Shown here piece by piece: positions 15,750 to 24,264 of a stretch of DNA of 30,881 bases. Both the position numbers and the translations under genes were made by a program. The stretch's first letter is position 1, and every line of letters starts with the position of its first letter. This DNA is from CAYUAI01 sp964442745 (lineage in GTDB: Bacteria; Pseudomonadota; Gammaproteobacteria; S012-40). Under the pieces are notes generated by a model. That model made no database searches. It was not told the origin of the DNA and worked only from the letters and a program-made list of their open reading frames with translations. The DNA lies in contig CAYUAI010000049.1 of the NCBI GenBank assembly GCA_964442745.1, forward strand, positions 1 to 30,881, given 5' to 3'.

Positions 15750-17006
15750 ATGGACAATACCCAACTACCTAATTTCTCGTTAGCCTATTATTCAGGGGAC
15801 CGTAAAACAGGTTCCATCACAATCATTAACCATCAACATGGCAAGACATCCATCAACCATCTACCGGTCGATCCAGCGAGTCAATTAGACAAATTACGCA
15901 AGCCAATTTTAGTGGGCCTTGATGAAGCAAATCAGGTGATTTTGTTTGACCCAGAAAGCAAACAAGTCCGAATCCAAGCGGGTTTTCCAGCAGACACGTT
16001 TCCGGCGCATATTTATCCAGAGCCAAACACCCATCGTGATTGGTTTATGAATGATGGTGATAAACAAACAGGCAACGATACCGTGAACTGTGGTGAATCA
16101 GGATCATCAGTGACGGTGATTGAAAATACGACGAGCAATAAAGCAAGCTTTCTTAAAACCATTTGTGTGGGCCGTGGCCATCATCAAGCGGCTTTCGCTG
16201 AGCCATCAGTCGCCATGCCCCATATAGCACCTCGTGCCTATATCAGTAATTTAACCGATGGGACTATCTCGGTAATTGCTAATAACCCCACTGAGGATGA
16301 AAATTATCTCACTGTATTAGATACCATTAATCTATGTCAGCCAGAAAAAGAACAAAGCTCGGATCAATATTCGCCGAATAATGCCTTTCCGCATGGCCTC
16401 GTGTATTCACCATTATCCGGCAAGTTATATTGCTTAAATAATGGTTATGGCAATATTGCCGTGATTAATCCTGAAAATCATCAGATCGAAACACTGATCC
16501 CATTTAAAGGACATAGCAATCTTTTTGGTTCACCCGATGGACGGTATTTGATTGGACGTGGTGCGGATCGTAAATCAAATGCGAACCATGTGATTGCCAA
16601 AATAACCGCACTTGATGTCACCAGTCACGAAATTACCGATTCAATAGAATTGCAAGATATTTATCTGAGTAAGTATTTTTTCAGCCCAGCAGGTAAAAAA
16701 CTGTATTTAACGACAGCCATATCGGGTAGTCCTGAACAGCAACAAAATTTGCAACCCGATGTACTATTAGTGTTTGATATGGCCGCCTTACCGAAAATTA
16801 AATTAATTGACCAGGTAAAGCTCGGTTCTGCATCAGGCACCTTAGACTTTCTCGTGCAAGATGGAAAAACAACACTGGTATTTTCTTCTAACTCTGAGGA
16901 GGGTGTGGTCGCCATCGTTGATGGAAACAACAATATTTTGTTAGATAAAATCCAAGTCAATAATGGCACGAATCATTCACGCTTATGGACCTTGAATCGA
17001 CCATGA
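15750..17006 (+). CDS. YncE/YVTN-like beta-propeller protein
   Basis: A 418-residue protein built from degenerate propeller blades. Repeating elements include AYISNLTDGTISVIAN (about 163-178), LVYSPLSGKLYCLNNGYGNIAVINP (about 216-240), SPDGRYLIGRG and FFSPAGKKLYLTTA. These are the x-x-SPDG-x-LYV-x-N and I-x-VID-x patterns of the YncE/YVTN type. Members usually sit in the periplasm or outside the cell and act as scaffolds or binding proteins. This one has no visible signal peptide at its ATG (MDNTQLPNFSLAYYSG), which is unusual. A weak AGG lies upstream. No catalytic residues can be assigned. It is on the same strand as the protease gene, with a 218-bp gap. Confidence 0.75.
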   Translation: MDNTQLPNFSLAYYSGDRKTGSITIINHQHGKTSINHLPVDPASQLDKLRKPILVGLDEANQVILFDPESKQVRIQAGFPADTFPAHIYPEPNTHRDWFMNDGDKQTGNDTVNCGESGSSVTVIENTTSNKASFLKTICVGRGHHQAAFAEPSVAMPHIAPRAYISNLTDGTISVIANNPTEDENYLTVLDTINLCQPEKEQSSDQYSPNNAFPHGLVYSPLSGKLYCLNNGYGNIAVINPENHQIETLIPFKGHSNLFGSPDGRYLIGRGADRKSNANHVIAKITALDVTSHEITDSIELQDIYLSKYFFSPAGKKLYLTTAISGSPEQQQNLQPDVLLVFDMAALPKIKLIDQVKLGSASGTLDFLVQDGKTTLVFSSNSEEGVVAIVDGNNNILLDKIQVNNGTNHSRLWTLNRP

Positions 17007-17030
17007 ATACGGCTTGAGAACAAACCTAAA

Positions 17031-17052
17031 TGGGCTAGGAATAACTGGCCCA
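17031..17052 (+). terminator. Hairpin after the beta-propeller gene
   Basis: TGGGCTAG (17031-17038) and CTGGCCCA (17045-17052) form an 8-bp stem with one G-U pair and a GAATAA loop, 25 bp past the stop codon. Only scattered T follows, so termination is plausible but unproven. Confidence 0.4.
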
Positions 17053-17516
17053 GTTGACCCTCCATGTTTCCTTTATTCCTAAAAAAGATACTTAAGTAGG
17101 CCATTTTTTTGGCATGAATGGATACCTCTAACTGTTCTTATTCGGCCTCAGCAAATCACTTTTGCATTAAATAGGTGAACATTTCTCGGATGATGTTTGG
17201 GTTGCACCACAAATTACATTGATAAAAATCCAAGCTTCTGCATGGAGAGATACTCATTAAGGCGATAAATTTAGAATAAAGTGAGCGTATTGTTTTTTTA
17301 TACAGCGACCAGCGTTATTTCATATTGAAAAACATCATGATAAACCATTACAATAAGCAAAAAATTAGGTTGTCAGATTTATTGATATTATGGGAGAAAT
17401 TTACTGCGATCATGTGGTACAGTGCTGTCAAAAGGGTGCTGTTTTTTTGACGGGAAGGATGGTTGTTTTTTTGATTTAATTTGTTTTGTACACAAATAGC
17501 GAAAAGGAATGGGAAA
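17053..17516. other. AT-rich intergenic region before the PEP-CTERM gene
   Basis: No gene is seen in these 464 bp. A hairpin GTCAAAA (17427-17433) / TTTTGAC (17445-17451), overlapping a repeated GTGCTGT, lies about 65 bp before the next start codon and could be part of the leader. No confident promoter is visible. Confidence 0.5.
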
Positions 17517-18128
17517 TTGAAAAATAAAATACGCTCTTTTAGCCTTTTTAATATCTTGTTGTTACCGTTGCTGACTGCTCAAGCAACAATTATTGATATC
17601 TCTAGAAATCCTGCAATACCACCAGGACCGGTTATTTATATGAGTGATGCAAGTGGCTGGCCGACGCCCTTATTTGATCCAGCAATAAATCCAAATGTAC
17701 CCATAGCGCAAATAAAATTTGGAAAAATGGATTCGGTACGTGTCGCTCAGTCCATTGATTTAACATCACTCGACCGCTCCACGGATGCGATACAAGATAC
17801 GGCCGGTAATGACATCTTGCGCTGGAGTGTCGGCTGGTGGTATGTACCGATAAATGATTATGTCGATTTTAGCCAATTTGAACTGAGCTGGGATAGTATT
17901 GACATTTCAAAATCCAATCCAGCAAACACTCAGTTGAATTTTTGGACCGACCTTCAATTTCCAAACACCAATATTCCGCTGGCTCCAGGCGATTGGTTTG
18001 CTGATATATATTTCAACGACCAGTATCAAATAAGTACCGGGTTTGTTGTCATTCCGATACCGACGACGCTAACATTGTTCGCCATGGGGCTGCCATTATT
18101 TTTTAGACGTGTTAAAAAATCAGCCTAG
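17517..18128 (+). CDS. Secreted PEP-CTERM-like protein, otherwise unrecognised
   Basis: A 203-residue product with an N-terminal signal sequence (SLFNILLLPLLTAQA, cut near residue 23). The C-terminus has the tripartite layout of an exosortase target: a proline motif (IPIPTTL), one hydrophobic helix (TLFAMGLPLFF) and an arginine/lysine tail (RRVKKSA). The usual Glu of PEP is Ile here, so it is a variant signal. The mature part (about 24-175) is aromatic and Asp/Asn-rich, with no family I recognise. I start at the TTG at 17517 because AAAAGGAA lies the right distance upstream. The frame also opens 36 bp earlier at another TTG without a ribosome site. No exosortase is in the window. It probably ends up at the cell surface or in an extracellular matrix. 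Confidence 0.75.
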   Translation: MKNKIRSFSLFNILLLPLLTAQATIIDISRNPAIPPGPVIYMSDASGWPTPLFDPAINPNVPIAQIKFGKMDSVRVAQSIDLTSLDRSTDAIQDTAGNDILRWSVGWWYVPINDYVDFSQFELSWDSIDISKSNPANTQLNFWTDLQFPNTNIPLAPGDWFADIYFNDQYQISTGFVVIPIPTTLTLFAMGLPLFFRRVKKSA

Positions 18129-18161
18129 CAAATAATTTAAGCGACGCAAAATAACTCTTAT

Positions 18162-18191
18162 CCACGCTTGCACTTGCTGTGGGCGTGTTTT
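18162..18191 (+). terminator. Possible terminator of the PEP-CTERM gene
   Basis: CACGC (18163-18167) and GCGTG (18183-18187) form a short stem followed by TTTT. It lies just before the convergent UPF0149 stop codon. The stem is only five or six pairs with a large loop, so this is weak. Confidence 0.35.
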
Positions 18192-18196
18192 ACCCG

Positions 18197-18769
18197 CTAA
18201 TAGGCGTCTGTGCAACCCAATGTCGGGTTTAACGCCCAATATTGATATAATCCAACCACTGAGCCTGGTAATAGATCAATTAACATTTGATACTCTTCAT
18301 CATCCATGTCAAGTTCGCTATCGTCATGCTGAATGGCGAGTTTAGCAATCGGGGATAACAATACGTGTTCATCTTGAGGTAATTGATGCCAGTGCGCTTC
18401 ATCTTGGCTAACTGCCAACATAAAGCCAAAGCACCATCCTTGGTGGGTTTCTAGGGTTTCGCCATCTTCTTCAATTTCAATTACCAGTGGGTCAAACGGT
18501 TGGCCCGTTTTGAGTACCGCCACAATATCGTGATATAAGCGCAATATCAATTCGCTCAGGCGTTGTTTTTCGTGTTCATCGACAAAATTTGGTTGCCCCC
18601 AAACTGACTCCATCCAGATGGGTTGATTGATTGGTACATGGCTAACGATCAACGAAGTAATAAAGCCGTGGGCTTCATCGATGGACAAGCAATTTTCATC
18701 TGAAAGTAAAAATTCATCAAGCTCGATGAATTCGTCATCACTAAGTGGTAAGTAAGTGGTTAATGACAT
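18197..18769 (-). CDS. UPF0149 (YgfB/YecA-type) protein
   Basis: A 190-residue soluble, acidic, all-helical protein of the UPF0149 family. Family features are an N-terminal FLLSDENCLSIDEAHGFITSLIVSHVP block (about 21-47) and a central GWCFGFMLAVSQDEAHW block (about 112-128). It lacks the C-terminal SEC-C zinc motif that longer YecA proteins carry. The ending (ALNPTLGCTDAY) has only one Cys. The biochemical role of the short form is not established. I start at the second ATG (18767-18769), since AGAGGA lies 9 bases before it but directly abuts the first ATG at 18778. It lies 75 bp downstream of the putative lipoprotein gene on the same strand, and stem-loops in the gap may separate the transcripts. 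Confidence 0.88.
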   Translation of the reverse strand: MSLTTYLPLSDDEFIELDEFLLSDENCLSIDEAHGFITSLIVSHVPINQPIWMESVWGQPNFVDEHEKQRLSELILRLYHDIVAVLKTGQPFDPLVIEIEEDGETLETHQGWCFGFMLAVSQDEAHWHQLPQDEHVLLSPIAKLAIQHDDSELDMDDEEYQMLIDLLPGSVVGLYQYWALNPTLGCTDAY

Positions 18770-18843
18770 CGAAATCATTCCTCTATAGGTCTATACCTAA
18801 AGCTCAAACGCTTTGGCTATAATACATTAAAAAATATAGATAT

Positions 18844-19812
18844 TCATTTCAGTAATACCACCTGGATAAGTGGCGAAGGTTGATCCTCAGAAGTGATATA
18901 TATGGATTTGCCATCAAAAGCATAAGTGATCGCTTCTGCTTGCTGTAATGGTGGAAAATCGATAATTTCAGGCACGCGAGAGAATGCCGTTACCCAATCT
19001 TCGGTTGGGCTTCGATGCAATAGATAAGCTCGACTATAGGTTAGAATCACGGCAGATTGTTGGTTCGGTGAAATCGACATATCGGTGACCAACCCACCGA
19101 AAACCTGTGTCGCATTACCGGTAAAAATGTTTGCTAACCGAGGTTGTATGATGTTGCTAATTTGAGTGATTTTTTTGGCGATGAATGGCAAAGATGCAGG
19201 CGTACTCGGCATTAAAGGTAATTCATATAAGCGAGCAGGCACGGTGCGCTTATTCAATACAAATATTTTATTGTTTGCTGCATCGATGGCAATGGATTCG
19301 GCATCTTGTGGTCCATCTTCATATTGATATGTGATTGTCCAGGCCGTTTGAATTGTTCTTTGACGATCAAATTTTCTGCTAATATCATCAGGTTCAGGCA
19401 CAATATATAAGGTATAATGATCACGTTGAGCCCGATTGTCACCAATGTCAGCGATCAAGAGATATGGCATATTATTTAAACGAAACGAGGCGAGAGCTTC
19501 CCAGTCGTCATTTTGTGCGTTGTCAATAAGGTATTGTCCTTCCACACCGCCATTGACATTAATTGCATATATCTCTGCCGGATTATCGCTATCATTAATC
19601 GCCCATAACCGGTCAAGCAATAACGTTGATGCAGCTAACCCACTGATTTCTGACAAGGCATCATGCTCGATCCAGGCGACTTGCCTAACGCTTTCTATGG
19701 TCGCTGTTTTTAGTGTGGCTTGTGGAATAAATTGCTTGAACAGTGTACATGCGGCCATTGTCGCAATAGCTAAGCAAGCGACAATGACCTTTATATTGAG
19801 TCTTGTTGTCAT
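18844..19812 (-). CDS. Putative lipoprotein, beta-propeller-like, uncharacterised
   Basis: A 322-residue protein with a signal sequence ending in a lipobox-like TMAAC (C22), so it is probably lipid-anchored facing the periplasm. The body shows a recurring pattern of an uncharacterised secreted family: SEISGLAAS (54-62), LWAINDSDNPAEIYAI, DDWEALASF, LLIADIGDNRAQRDHYTLYIVPEP (about 118-141), then DGPQDAESIAIDAANNKIFVLNKR and a final QAEAITYAFDGKSIYITSED. Repeated Asp/Glu-Ala-Ile strands imply a propeller with metal- or ligand-binding acidic residues, similar to SdiA-regulated or phytase-like esterase folds. No enzyme activity can be claimed. The minus 3 lipobox position is Met rather than Leu, which makes the lipid anchor likely but not certain. 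Confidence 0.75.
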   Translation of the reverse strand: MTTRLNIKVIVACLAIATMAACTLFKQFIPQATLKTATIESVRQVAWIEHDALSEISGLAASTLLLDRLWAINDSDNPAEIYAINVNGGVEGQYLIDNAQNDDWEALASFRLNNMPYLLIADIGDNRAQRDHYTLYIVPEPDDISRKFDRQRTIQTAWTITYQYEDGPQDAESIAIDAANNKIFVLNKRTVPARLYELPLMPSTPASLPFIAKKITQISNIIQPRLANIFTGNATQVFGGLVTDMSISPNQQSAVILTYSRAYLLHRSPTEDWVTAFSRVPEIIDFPPLQQAEAITYAFDGKSIYITSEDQPSPLIQVVLLK

Positions 19813-19867
19813 ATCTTATCAACATTGCTAAGCACGATCATGACGGATTTTCACACAATTACTTGGA

Positions 19868-20245
19868 TTACTTACCACGGATACGCCTTTGAGTCTGATT
19901 GTTTTCTATGGTTTCTGATGTTGTCGTAATGGTTGGACTTTCGGGTAAATCCATGTATAAATATTGCTGACTCAGGTTATGTAATGCGATGACACCCGTA
20001 CGACGCTCATTGCCGAGCGCATTAAACTCAAAACCAAAATATCGAAGGGGGCGAATATTTCCTCGTTCATCCCGATTGAAACGAATTTTCTTCAGGGATA
20101 CCGTGCCATCAAGCAATTGAACATGCGCTTGCTGACATGCTTGACGAGCTAGATGCTCAGCCTGCTCACGAGACTGCATCGTTTTCCACCAAAACCAGAT
20201 GACAACACCGCCAGCAAAACCCAAGATGATTTGCAGAAATTCCAA
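19868..20245 (-). CDS. DUF3301 family membrane-anchored protein
   Basis: A 125-residue product with one N-terminal helix (about 3-20, ending FWWK) and a cytoplasmic domain with the DUF3301 pattern. Signatures are SREQAEHLARQACQQAHVQLLDGTV, then LKKIRFNRDERG and LRYFGFEFNALGNERRTG. Function is unknown; the family is mostly found in gammaproteobacteria. I start at a TTG (20243-20245) because AAAGGT lies 8 bases upstream and the helix then begins the protein. The ATG at 20284 would add an unrelated polar stretch. The putative lipoprotein gene follows after 55 bp on the same strand, and the two may be cotranscribed. Confidence 0.85.
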   Translation of the reverse strand: MEFLQIILGFAGGVVIWFWWKTMQSREQAEHLARQACQQAHVQLLDGTVSLKKIRFNRDERGNIRPLRYFGFEFNALGNERRTGVIALHNLSQQYLYMDLPESPTITTTSETIENNQTQRRIRGK

Positions 20246-20385
20246 TGAAGTATACCTTTTAATAATAATCGAGTCACAGCCCATATCGTCAATGCTGATA
20301 TAAAGATACCATAAATATCAAGACGAGCTATATCCGAATGCGCGCTCACTATGAGCGAGTCTGTTTGCCACAGTATGTTTTTCAT
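20149..20385 (-). CDS. Possible small membrane protein overlapping the DUF3301 gene
   Basis: A 78-codon frame starts at an ATG preceded by a perfect AGGAGG, though 13 bases away. It holds one hydrophobic segment (IYGIFISALTIWAVTRLLL, about 24-42). Its 3' third overlaps the DUF3301 gene by about 97 bases in another frame, which is unusual and lowers confidence. It could be a real small protein whose original stop was lost, or a chance frame. I recognise no family. Confidence 0.3.
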   Translation of the reverse strand: MKNILWQTDSLIVSAHSDIARLDIYGIFISALTIWAVTRLLLKGILHWNFCKSSWVLLAVLSSGFGGKRCSLVSRLSI

Positions 20386-20556
20386 CCAAATAGGACAGCC
20401 TCCTGGTATCGAAGAATTGTGATAACACGTTGATTAAATAGTGAACTCCCTAAGAATTCATGGGCTCTAATTATACTTTGCATCGCTTAAACATCCCTAT
20501 CACATGAGCTGATATGATGGGTATGTTTAAACCAATAACTGATAAGTAGCTATCCT

Positions 20557-22533
20557 ATGTGCGGCATCAATATCATTTTTCATAACGATCGACAATCGAT
20601 ATCTACCGACGTACTTGAGAAAATGAATCAGGCACTCCATCATCGGGGGCCAGATGGTCAGGGAGTCAATATTATCAATCACATGGGTTTAGGTCATACT
20701 CGATTGAGTATTGTGGATATTGAAGGTGGAGCGCAACCTTTAGTCTCTCAAGATGGAAGATACAGTATCACCTTTAATGGTGAAATATATAATTATAAAG
20801 CGTTACGAAAACAGTTACAAACCGCCGGTTTTGAATTTAGAACAAAAACCGATACCGAGGTGATTTTGCATCTTTTTAGACAACTTGGTCAGGCTTGTTT
20901 AGCCTCGTTACGAGGCATGTTTGTCTTTGCCATTGCAGATCGCGCCACAGGATCGTTGTTCATTGCCAGAGATCGCTTAGGGATCAAGCCACTGTGCTAT
21001 CATTGGAATGGTCAAACCCTCATTGCTGGATCTGAGATAAAATCAATTTTTGCTTCGGGTTATGTGCAACCGGAATTTAATTTGTGCTCTGTCCGGAATT
21101 TTTTCAACTATCAGTTTTCTGTGACCCCGAATACTGTTTTCAAAGATATTCTTGAATTACCGCCGGGACACTATATGGAAATATCGCCAGGAAGTAAACC
21201 CCGTTTAACCCAATATTGGGATTTGCAATTTCCGGAAGATGACGCCTATGAAAGTCTTGATGATGATTATTGGATTCCGCGTTTTGAAAAGGCATTACAG
21301 GCGGCGGCAGATTGTCATACCATTGGTGACGTCCCGATTGGTGCCTATTTATCCGGTGGCATTGATTCTTCAGCAACCACCTATTTACTGAAGAAATATT
21401 ATCCTAAAAAATTCAATACATTTTCGATTCATCTCACCAACCCAAATTCTGATGAGTCCTATGCTTATCGCCCAGTGGCTAAGTTTTTAAAATTACCTAA
21501 TAACGAACTAACGGTGGATGATGATGATTCGAATTTTTTAGACACACTCATTGAGTGTTGTTATTATTTAGAACAGCCACAACGTATGGCGGTGGATATT
21601 CCTTATTATTTACTCGCAAAACGTGCTCATGAATCCAAATATAAAGTGATATATACCGGGGATGGTGCTGATGAAATTCTTGCCGGTTATGATTGTTTTC
21701 GGCAATCGTCTATCAGGGTTTGGGGCAACCAATTAGCCCCTGAATATAATAAAAAGGATTATTATTTTTCTGAATTTTCAGATTTGTTCTCTTATGATTT
21801 TTTACATCTCCTATTAGCGTTGCATGAACCGAAAAAACAACAAGCTGTGCAGCAGAAGTTCGGGTTTTATCCCGTCTGGTATGATTTTTGGCAGATTATG
21901 GAATCTCAGTTGACAGGTGTTTTCAGTGATGAGTTATTACAAGCCACCCAGCATAATCATCAGATGGATACGCTTGCCGCCCAAGTAAAATCAAAAGTAG
22001 CGGGCTGGCACCCGCTCAATCAATCGTTGTATTTAGAAGCGAAAACCCGTTTGCCAAGTTGGATTCTCTGGAAAGGGGATCGTATTAATATGGCAAATAG
22101 TATCGAAGCACGTTTACCATTTCTTGATCATCCACTGGTAGAGTTAGTGAATAAGTTGCCTCCAGGGCTTAAACTCAATGAGATGGATGAAAAGTATATT
22201 CTGAAATCCATGGTATTTCGCCATTTACCCGAAATTCCCGGACAATATAAAAAAAGAGGCTTTTATACACCGATCAAAGAATGGCTATTCATGGGTGAAA
22301 AAGCCGATCGGCTTGCGCCTTATTTGTCGACGGATGCATTGCAAGAAGCAGGCTTATTTCAGCCCGATAAAATAAGCGCGATGCTGACAAAACTATCGCA
22401 ACTACCGACACCGTCTAATATGAACGAATATTATCGTTGCATGCAATTGGAATGGATATTAATGTTAGTATTAACCACTCAAATATTACACAAGCTTTAT
22501 ATTAAAAAGACGGCCCCCTGTTTTATGCAATAG
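20557..22533 (+). CDS. asnB: Asparagine synthetase (glutamine-hydrolysing), AsnB-type
   Basis: This enzyme makes asparagine (or amidates a related carboxylate) from aspartate, ATP and glutamine in the cytoplasm. The 658-residue product starts MCG, so processing exposes the nucleophile Cys2 of the class II glutaminase domain (about 2-210). Substrate-binding residues are seen at R49 (HTRLSIVD), N74-G75-E76 and D99 (KTDTE), and RDRLGIKPL is at 138-146. The synthetase domain carries the pyrophosphate loop SGGIDSS at 266-272, YTGDGADEILAGY near 370, and a C-terminal RLPFLDHPLVE block. Length is typical of bacterial AsnB. Relatives sit in polysaccharide/exosortase clusters, but no such genes flank this one. 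Upstream a TATGAT box is present without a good -35. No clear terminator follows. Confidence 0.93.
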   Translation: MCGINIIFHNDRQSISTDVLEKMNQALHHRGPDGQGVNIINHMGLGHTRLSIVDIEGGAQPLVSQDGRYSITFNGEIYNYKALRKQLQTAGFEFRTKTDTEVILHLFRQLGQACLASLRGMFVFAIADRATGSLFIARDRLGIKPLCYHWNGQTLIAGSEIKSIFASGYVQPEFNLCSVRNFFNYQFSVTPNTVFKDILELPPGHYMEISPGSKPRLTQYWDLQFPEDDAYESLDDDYWIPRFEKALQAAADCHTIGDVPIGAYLSGGIDSSATTYLLKKYYPKKFNTFSIHLTNPNSDESYAYRPVAKFLKLPNNELTVDDDDSNFLDTLIECCYYLEQPQRMAVDIPYYLLAKRAHESKYKVIYTGDGADEILAGYDCFRQSSIRVWGNQLAPEYNKKDYYFSEFSDLFSYDFLHLLLALHEPKKQQAVQQKFGFYPVWYDFWQIMESQLTGVFSDELLQATQHNHQMDTLAAQVKSKVAGWHPLNQSLYLEAKTRLPSWILWKGDRINMANSIEARLPFLDHPLVELVNKLPPGLKLNEMDEKYILKSMVFRHLPEIPGQYKKRGFYTPIKEWLFMGEKADRLAPYLSTDALQEAGLFQPDKISAMLTKLSQLPTPSNMNEYYRCMQLEWILMLVLTTQILHKLYIKKTAPCFMQ

Positions 22534-22918
22534 TTTGCACATTCCTTAGCATTCTGATCGAAAATTTTTCAGCCTGATCGTGTACATTGAACACTCGCCT
22601 CGCCAATGATGAATTGTTCGCCAAGTTGTTGGCAGCAGATTGTTTGGTATACACTAGTCTCTGAAACGTCATATTAAGCTATATTTTGCATCAGCGCTTG
22701 TGAAAATTGTGACGAGATTAATGCTCTCATCGGGTTTTCTAAACTTGAGCCATGCGGATGGTATGACTTAAGTGAATAATAATCACCTAGCTTGGTACAA
22801 AATCATAGGCGAGAAATGGGAAAAATAACAAAGTGATTCTCAAGTATTGATGACATCGCAAAATAACAAAGGTAGAAGCATCCAATGAATTGGTTATTTT
22901 TTACATGACTTGCAGGCA
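22534..22918. other. Intergenic leader of the signalling cluster
   Basis: No substantial gene is seen in these 385 bp. TTGTTG and TATACA, 16 bp apart near 22627-22655, could be a promoter. A seven-codon frame (MNWLFFT, 22885-22908), preceded by AAAGGTAG, ends 10 bp before the next start codon and might be a leader peptide that couples translation. Both are visual suggestions only. Confidence 0.35.
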
Positions 22919-24259
22919 ATGCACAAGAAAACGGTTATAAATAATTCGCTAGGTCGTCTGCGTCAGTTGAAGGCTGAAACTGAAGAGGAGTTAGCCAGAC
23001 AGATTGTCAGGCTTGAACAGCAATGGAAAGCTGAGTGCCAGCAAGGCAAGCATCTGTCCGTTAAACATCGCATTGATTATGAAACGCTCCCAGAGCTTCA
23101 AGTGCACAAAACACCGGGGCCTTCATTCGAGGCGACGCGTATTAAAATACAGGCAAATCGTCAATCGATTGTGATTGGTGATTTGGCGAACCTGCTTATT
23201 GTTGCAGAAACAACCAACAATCGCCTATCTTGGGACAAATTACCCGAACGACTCCCCTATCCTAATCAACCACCAATCATGCCTGAGCCACCGGAATCCC
23301 CGAAGCCAGCCCATTTATTACCCCTACCAAATTTACCAAGGCGTATCCATAAGCATCAATTTATTGATGTGACGATACTGGATAATTTATTAGTTTTACC
23401 TTATTTTAAAAAAGTCAAAAAAGCCAGCGGCGCCTATGCACAAGCCATGCAACATTGGCAAAAACAATATAGCCAAGCAAGGCATGAATACAATAAAATT
23501 AAACAAGCTAACCGAACGGCGGAGTTGAAATACCAGGATGAAACCGATTATTGGGTTTCCCAATGGGCGACGATACAAAAGTGCTATACCACCGCTTATG
23601 ATCAATGGCTGACAGACAAACAACAATATCATCAAAAATTTTCCTCGCTTAGCCTTGAAATGAAACGTTTGCAAGAAATGTATTATGCGGGCGAGCATGA
23701 GGCGATTAGATGTCATGCTCAATTGATATTGAGTCGTTCGGCCTATCCACCCGTGTTCCCAAGAAATTTTATGGTCGAGTATGATGCAGCTAATCGAATA
23801 CTCTTCATTGACTATCAACTCCCGACATTCGATGGTATTGATATTTATAAAGTGACGGCCATTGGTCAAAAAGTACCGATTAGCGATCAGGAGCGGAAAA
23901 GCATGCAACAGAATATGCCTTATATGTTGGCATTGAGAACATTGCATGAAGTAATTGACGCCGATGAAATTGACGCGATTCGCGGCGTTGCTTTTAATGG
24001 CTGGACACAAAGTACGGAAAAGACAGAGACAACCATCGGCTATCAGCTTCCAATTTATGCAACGAAAGCGCAGATCGTTCAATTTCCTATCAGTCGATTA
24101 ATTCCAAAAGACTGTTTCGTTCCACTCGCAAGCGATATGCAGCTAAAACAACTCGGCAACATTGTATTCCAGCCAACGCTAACATTATCTAATCGTCATA
24201 AGCACGGAAAAACGACACTTCATCAGAACCCATCTTATGAAGTCTATTCATCGAAATAA
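22919..24259 (+). CDS. Coiled-coil protein resembling the non-catalytic part of an Mrr-type restriction endonuclease family
   Basis: A 446-residue soluble protein. Residues about 10-60 are a charged coiled coil, about 110-140 a proline-rich linker, and about 165-260 a second long coiled coil. The C-terminal 180 residues contain YPPVFPRNFMVEYDAA, ILFIDYQLP, LALRTLHEVIDAD and AFNGW, then KDCFVPL. From memory, this block precedes an Mrr-like nuclease domain in a family of annotated restriction endonucleases (YPDGFP...EYNP...LIVDYQLP...RTLHE...VFNGW). Here the protein ends right after it, and no nuclease residues follow. The start is uncertain. I use the ATG at 22919; a TTG three codons earlier is possible, and no ribosome site is clear. 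The kinase gene begins 5 bp after its stop, so the two are almost certainly cotranscribed. Role unknown. Confidence 0.65.
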   Translation: MHKKTVINNSLGRLRQLKAETEEELARQIVRLEQQWKAECQQGKHLSVKHRIDYETLPELQVHKTPGPSFEATRIKIQANRQSIVIGDLANLLIVAETTNNRLSWDKLPERLPYPNQPPIMPEPPESPKPAHLLPLPNLPRRIHKHQFIDVTILDNLLVLPYFKKVKKASGAYAQAMQHWQKQYSQARHEYNKIKQANRTAELKYQDETDYWVSQWATIQKCYTTAYDQWLTDKQQYHQKFSSLSLEMKRLQEMYYAGEHEAIRCHAQLILSRSAYPPVFPRNFMVEYDAANRILFIDYQLPTFDGIDIYKVTAIGQKVPISDQERKSMQQNMPYMLALRTLHEVIDADEIDAIRGVAFNGWTQSTEKTETTIGYQLPIYATKAQIVQFPISRLIPKDCFVPLASDMQLKQLGNIVFQPTLTLSNRHKHGKTTLHQNPSYEVYSSK

Positions 24260-24264
24260 ATCAA

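Noticed and set aside
18804..18812. Further TCAAACGCT copies at 18804 and at 11002 as members of the repeat family
   Set aside because: The match is only nine bases without the GGCGGCC tail, and the 11002 copy lies inside a coding region; chance is sufficient.
23396..24082. 228-codon minus-strand frame
   Set aside because: It lies entirely opposite the coiled-coil gene, whose amino-acid pattern matches a family; the opposite frame is Cys/Leu-rich shadow sequence.
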